DNA of 7,673 bases, taken from the NCBI GenBank assembly GCA_030668045.1, contig DAOUUR010000098.1, positions 1 to 7,673 on the forward strand. The letters are read 5' to 3'. A program made the translations under genes and the position numbers. Each line of letters opens with the position of its first letter. Position 1 is the first letter of the stretch. This DNA comes from a bacterium. Lineage in GTDB: Bacteria; Zixibacteria; MSB-5A5; GN15; FEB-12. The notes under the pieces were generated by a model. The model had not been told where the DNA came from. It was given only the letters and a program-made list of their open reading frames with translations, and made no database searches. Positions 5,078-7,673 of this stretch are shown here, piece by piece.

Positions 5078-6791
5078 GGAAATGACAGGAGCCGAAATTA
5101 TCTGTCGGGTTCTGGGGCAGCTCGGCATTGATACCGTCTTTGGCCTGCCCGGGTCGGCGACAATACCGTTGTTTGAAGAGCTACGCCAATCAGACTTGCG
5201 GACAATTCTATCCACCAGTGAACAGGCTGCTACTTTTTCTGCTGCCGGTTTCTATAGAGCCAGCGGCAGGATGGCGGCGGTAACGACGATCCACGGCCCC
5301 GGATTCACTCAGACATTATCTGGATTGGCCGAGGCACACCATGATTCCACCCCGCTGCTATGCATCGTGACTAAGCCGACCGGGCACCAGGCTCGTAAGT
5401 TCCGTTTGCAGGTTCTCGATCAGAGACAGATGGCCGAGCCGGTTGTAAAGAAGTTCTTTGAAATCAACGAAGCATCACAGACAGCGTCGATTCTAACCAA
5501 AGCGTTTTCTACTGCGACCGAAGGTGAACCGGGACCGGTTATGATCCAGATCGACGATGTAGCGTTGACTGGTATCTCATCTCAAGTTCAGATTGAACGA
5601 CCGGAGCCAGTTGTTAAGATCAATGAGACGACAATCGAAAAAGTAACCCTCCGGTTGTCTCTCGCCAGCAAGCCGCTTCTCTATTGCGGACAGGGTGCAT
5701 TCGAAGGTGCTGATCAGGTTCGCCGGTTGGCCGAACGCTACTCAATGCCGGTGGTTACAACCGGCGCAGGGCGGGGAGTGTTGCCCGAAGATCACGCTCT
5801 CTCACTTTGTGTTGACCTTCGGGGCAGTGCCTGGCGCGAGTTGAACGCTCTGATTGCCAAAGCCGATCTCTTGCTGGCGGTAGGCTGTAAGTTTTCACAC
5901 AGCGGCAGTGCCGGTTTCAAGCTGGAGATTCCTTCGGAGAAATTGATACACGTTGATTCTTCAAAAGAAGTGCTCGATGCCAACTACGCAACAGACCTGC
6001 CCATTGAGTGCGACGCAGCAGATTTCTTTGACTCGCTCCTCGCTGTCGATAGTCAACCTGCAAGCACCAGTGGGTGGAAGCCTGAAGAAATTGAGCGTTG
6101 GCGCCAGCGACTCGCAACCGAGATGGAACAGGCGCTACCGTTTCTCCCGCAGCTGAAAAAAGCGGACGATTCCAGTTGTTCAGACTTGTATTTTACTCTC
6201 AGACGTTTGCTGCCTCGCGATACAATTCTGGTCACCGATTCCGGTTATCACCAGGTTGTCGCCCGATCATTCTGGAGAGTTCTGTCATCTCGCGGATTGA
6301 TTGCACCGACCGATTTTCAGTCGATGGGTTTCGGAATCCCGGCAGCTATTGGTGCCGCGCTGGCTTGTCCTGATCGGTCGATAGTTGCGGTGGTTGGCGA
6401 TGGCGGCCTGATCATGTCCGGTATGGAATTGTTGACGGCTGTGCGCGAAGAGATTTCCCTGACAGTGTTGTTGATCAATGACCATAGCCTCGGTCAGATT
6501 CGGATGGAACAACTGCAAGCCTTTGGAAATGAACATGCCACCTCATTGAACACTCCCGATATCGGATCTTGGTGCCAGGCGATGGGGGTCAATCATTTTC
6601 TGCTGGAGGGCGATCTGGAGACAGCACTCAACCAGGCACTTGCTGTTGGTGGCGTGACGGTCATTGAGGCCGTTACCGGCTATTCTCCACAATTGCGTCG
6701 TATGCGGACCCGTGGGCTTGTCAAAAACAAGGCCAAACGACTACTTGGCAACGGGATTGTGGCGAGCTTGAAGAGACTTTTTGGGCGTTAA
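5067..6791 (+). CDS. Thiamine-diphosphate-dependent enzyme, acetolactate-synthase-like
   Basis: The 574 residues show the three-domain layout of the acetolactate synthase/pyruvate decarboxylase superfamily. The Pyr domain has FGLPGSATIPLFEEL (25-39), the catalytic Glu52 in SEQAATF, and HGPGFTQTLSGLAEAHHD (76-93). A central Rossmann-like domain includes ADLLLAVGCKFSHSG (266-280). The PP domain has SMGFGIPAAIGAALA (419-433) and the ThDP/Mg motif GDGG (444-447) through Asn471-Asp472. It should decarboxylate a 2-keto acid such as pyruvate and transfer or release the resulting unit. No gene for an acetolactate synthase small subunit follows: the operon ends here. In a glycan locus it could act like YerE-type enzymes, which add a two-carbon branch to a keto-sugar (family knowledge; its application here is inference). 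A basic amphipathic tail of about 29 residues ends KRLFGR. GTG 5067 has GAGGA three bases upstream; ATG 5082 is an alternative start that would remove the overlap with the previous gene. Confidence 0.9.
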   Translation: MGTKEMTGAEIICRVLGQLGIDTVFGLPGSATIPLFEELRQSDLRTILSTSEQAATFSAAGFYRASGRMAAVTTIHGPGFTQTLSGLAEAHHDSTPLLCIVTKPTGHQARKFRLQVLDQRQMAEPVVKKFFEINEASQTASILTKAFSTATEGEPGPVMIQIDDVALTGISSQVQIERPEPVVKINETTIEKVTLRLSLASKPLLYCGQGAFEGADQVRRLAERYSMPVVTTGAGRGVLPEDHALSLCVDLRGSAWRELNALIAKADLLLAVGCKFSHSGSAGFKLEIPSEKLIHVDSSKEVLDANYATDLPIECDAADFFDSLLAVDSQPASTSGWKPEEIERWRQRLATEMEQALPFLPQLKKADDSSCSDLYFTLRRLLPRDTILVTDSGYHQVVARSFWRVLSSRGLIAPTDFQSMGFGIPAAIGAALACPDRSIVAVVGDGGLIMSGMELLTAVREEISLTVLLINDHSLGQIRMEQLQAFGNEHATSLNTPDIGSWCQAMGVNHFLLEGDLETALNQALAVGGVTVIEAVTGYSPQLRRMRTRGLVKNKAKRLLGNGIVASLKRLFGR

Positions 6792-6792
6792 C

Positions 6793-6818
6793 GATTCGCC
6801 GAGTGGTTTTTCGGAATC
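6793..6818 (+). terminator. Hairpin between convergent genes, possible terminator
   Basis: GATTC and CGA (6793-6797 and 6800-6802, with a two-base bulge) pair with TCG and GAATC (6811-6818), giving an eight-pair stem and an eight-base loop. It begins two bases after the ThDP-enzyme stop and sits 13 bases before the stop of the convergent lipoprotein gene. On the + strand only TTT follows, so the U-tract is weak; it may work poorly or with Rho. Confidence 0.42.
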
Positions 6819-6830
6819 TTTGGCAACAGC

Positions 6831-7301
6831 CTATTGCAACGTGAATTCTCTCCTGCGACTGGCCTGCTTGCCGCTCACTTTATCGAAAATTGTCAATTTA
6901 ATTCCATACTTGCCGGGCCGGAAGTCGGGGGGTGTAGAATACGTTCCACACGGATATTCCAGTACTCCTCCCGGCAGCAAGGCTTTGCCGTTCTCGCCGT
7001 AAAGACTGGCCTGAGCGAAAATAATCTGACTGTCAACATCGGTAACCTCGATATTCATCTCGTAATGGTGCAGGCCGTCTTCTCCGACCTCAAAGCCGGT
7101 CACATGAAGCAGAACCAGACTGACATCATCGCCGGGCTGGAAGATGGCTTCTTCCAGAGTGGTCCAGGCTCCCTGTGAATCAGGTTTGGCAAACATCGCT
7201 GCTTCGATCTCAAGGTTTCCCACAGGTTGCTGGTCGGCGCTGCAGGACAATACGAGCGCTGCGAGGAATATCGTTGTCAATATTTTCGTTTTTCGTCTCA
7301 C
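6831..7301 (-). CDS. Small predicted lipoprotein, beta-rich, function unknown
   Basis: From GTG 7301 the protein is 156 residues. It has a classic lipoprotein signal: basic MRRKTK, a hydrophobic core ILTTIFLAALVLS and a cysteine at residue 20 in the lipobox (V-L-S-C). The +2 residue is Ser, not Asp, so sorting to the outer membrane is expected if this is a Gram-negative cell. The mature part is rich in alternating hydrophobic strands (VSLVLLHVTGFEVG, YEMNIEVTDVDSQIIF, GKYGIKLTIFDKVSG), like an extracytoplasmic beta-sandwich. I do not recognise the family. It has no obvious link to the glycan operon, from which it is separated by convergent orientation and a hairpin. An in-frame GTG at 7316 would add five residues (EKRPV region) but has no ribosome-binding site; GGAG at 7311-7314 lies nine bases before GTG 7301, so that start is preferred. 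Confidence 0.8.
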   Translation of the reverse strand: MRRKTKILTTIFLAALVLSCSADQQPVGNLEIEAAMFAKPDSQGAWTTLEEAIFQPGDDVSLVLLHVTGFEVGEDGLHHYEMNIEVTDVDSQIIFAQASLYGENGKALLPGGVLEYPCGTYSTPPDFRPGKYGIKLTIFDKVSGKQASRRREFTLQ

Positions 7302-7310
7302 CGGTCTTTT

Positions 7311-7314
7311 CTCC
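7311..7314 (-). promoter_or_regulatory. Shine-Dalgarno for the lipoprotein gene
   Basis: GGAG on the - strand lies nine bases before GTG 7301. It overlaps the codons just after the alternative GTG 7316, which itself lacks such a site. This favours the shorter signal peptide beginning MRRKTK. Confidence 0.5.
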
Positions 7315-7333
7315 ACAAATCAATAGTTTGTCA

Positions 7334-7363
7334 ACTTTAGCAGACTGAGTATCCTCCTGTCAA
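7334..7363 (-). promoter_or_regulatory. Sigma70-like promoter for the lipoprotein gene
   Basis: On the - strand a perfect TTGACA (7358-7363), an 18-base spacer and TAAAGT (7334-7339, four of six matches) are well placed. Transcription would begin near 7327, giving a short leader that contains the GGAG at 7311-7314. The -35 box abuts the left arm of the inverted repeat at 7363-7372. Confidence 0.5.
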
Positions 7364-7472
7364 CCATAACCGATCCCCGAGATGTAAAGAGGGCTTGATT
7401 TTGGGCCGATAACGAGGTATGTTGTTGTTGGTCAAGCCATATCAGACCTGCCCCGGATGTCCCGGTTATGGT
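7363..7472. repeat. Widely spaced 10-bp inverted repeat with a nested 7-bp pair
   Basis: ACCATAACCG (7363-7372) and its exact reverse complement CGGTTATGGT (7463-7472) have centres 100 bases apart. Nested inside is a second perfect pair, GGCTTGA (7392-7398) and TCAAGCC (7432-7438). The outer left arm touches the -35 of the - strand promoter, and the + strand promoter candidate lies between the arms. They could be paired operator sites in a divergent control region or a long folded leader; no known regulator site was recognised. Confidence 0.45.
7395..7423 (+). promoter_or_regulatory. Candidate promoter for the right-edge secreted-protein gene
   Basis: TTGATT (7395-7400), a 17-base spacer and TATGTT (7418-7423) match the sigma70 consensus at four of six positions in each box. 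It would leave a leader of about 118 bases before ATG 7548. Spacing is ideal but both boxes are imperfect. Confidence 0.3.
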
Positions 7473-7503
7473 CCTTCGCTTGTAAATTGTTTCGTCTTTC
7501 GGT

Positions 7504-7539
7504 GCACACTATTTGTGCCCCGAGCTTCGGTACTACCGA
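7504..7539 (+). other. Leader hairpins immediately upstream of ATG 7548
   Basis: Two short stems follow one another: GCACA (7504-7508) with TGTGC (7514-7518), loop of five; and TCGGT (7527-7531) with ACCGA (7535-7539), loop of three. TCGG (7527-7530) could instead pair with CCGA (7520-7523), excluding the second stem. The second hairpin ends eight bases before the ATG, where a Shine-Dalgarno would be expected; no clear one is seen. Confidence 0.35.
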
Positions 7540-7547
7540 GTTATTGA

Positions 7548-7673
7548 ATGTTTAGAAGAGCCATCATAGTTTTCGCCCTCTTTGCTATTGGCAATCTGGT
7601 AACAACAAAAGTTGCCAGTGCTGAGAGCATTTCTGTGATGCAAACCACACCAGCGGCAAATTCTGTCGCCGTA
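7548..7673 (+). CDS. N-terminus of a secreted protein, possibly beginning with a Big_5 Ig-like domain (3' end outside window)
   Basis: Forty-two codons are open from ATG 7548 to the right edge. An in-frame TGA directly precedes the ATG (7545-7547), so translation cannot start earlier in this frame. The N-terminus is a good Sec signal peptide: MFRR, a hydrophobic core (AIIVFALFAIGNLV) and a likely signal peptidase I site after VASA (residues 22-25). The mature start, ISVMQTTPAANSVAV, resembles the first strand of bacterial Ig-like Big_5 domains, which typically read '...sP.nn..vp....i.vtF'. Such domains often open large surface or secreted proteins with repeats. Only about 17 mature residues are visible, so the domain call is tentative while export is well supported. 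It is divergent from the lipoprotein gene across a 246-base control region. Confidence 0.68.
   Translation, partial: MFRRAIIVFALFAIGNLVTTKVASAESISVMQTTPAANSVAV

Noticed and set aside
4808..5215. Open - strand frame of 135 codons across the FemAB-like/ThDP junction
   Set aside because: It is antisense to conserved motifs of both genes and has no recognisable domain.
7424..7547. Known riboswitch (such as c-di-GMP or preQ1) in the leader of the right-edge gene
   Set aside because: The short stems present do not carry the conserved bases I know for those classes.
1..7673. CRISPR array, tRNA, rRNA, transposase or integrase gene
   Set aside because: No regularly spaced repeats, no tRNA-like cloverleaf and no transposase or recombinase motifs were found on reading both strands.

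Overview
This is a bacterial window of roughly 50% GC with tightly packed genes. It looks like part of a surface-polysaccharide (exopolysaccharide or O-antigen type) biosynthesis locus, followed by genes for cell-envelope proteins. A predicted lipoprotein sorted away from the inner membrane and a secreted Ig-like-type protein point to a Gram-negative, double-membrane organism. The mix of families would fit a member of the FCB group or a related uncultured phylum, but nothing here fixes the taxon.

Layout: (a) 1-251, + strand, the last 82 codons of a protein that resembles the soluble C-terminus of multi-pass membrane glycosyltransferase-like proteins. (b) 394-2484, two - strand genes: a GNAT-type N-acetyltransferase and, upstream of it in the same transcript, a NodB-type polysaccharide deacetylase. 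(c) 2485-2787, a divergent intergenic region. (d) 2788-6791, a compact + strand operon: an ATP-grasp ligase, a FemAB/GNAT-like (Acetyltransf_6) transferase and an acetolactate-synthase-like thiamine-diphosphate enzyme; the last two overlap by 11 bases. (e) A hairpin at 6793-6818 separates this operon from a convergent small lipoprotein gene (6831-7301, - strand). (f) 7302-7547, a divergent control region with promoter-like elements, a widely spaced 10-bp inverted repeat and two small hairpins. (g) 7548-7673, the first 42 codons of a secreted protein whose mature N-terminus resembles a Big_5 Ig-like domain.

How the genes may work together (inference): the glycosyltransferase, deacetylase and acetyltransferase families are those expected for building a glycan and exchanging its N-acyl groups. 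The ATP-grasp, FemAB-like and ThDP enzymes could make and attach an unusual acyl, aminoacyl or two-carbon group to a sugar. All three proteins of the + operon, and the deacetylase, end in short basic or aromatic tails that could hold them at the inner membrane, where lipid-linked glycans are assembled.

The most unusual non-coding signal is a degenerate 32-base direct repeat (262-293 and 2622-2653, 24 of 32 identical). It brackets the two - strand genes and carries a small hairpin with one compensatory base-pair change. The bracketed genes are also lower in GC in the lines I counted by hand. This is compatible with, but does not prove, a cassette inserted into a + strand operon.
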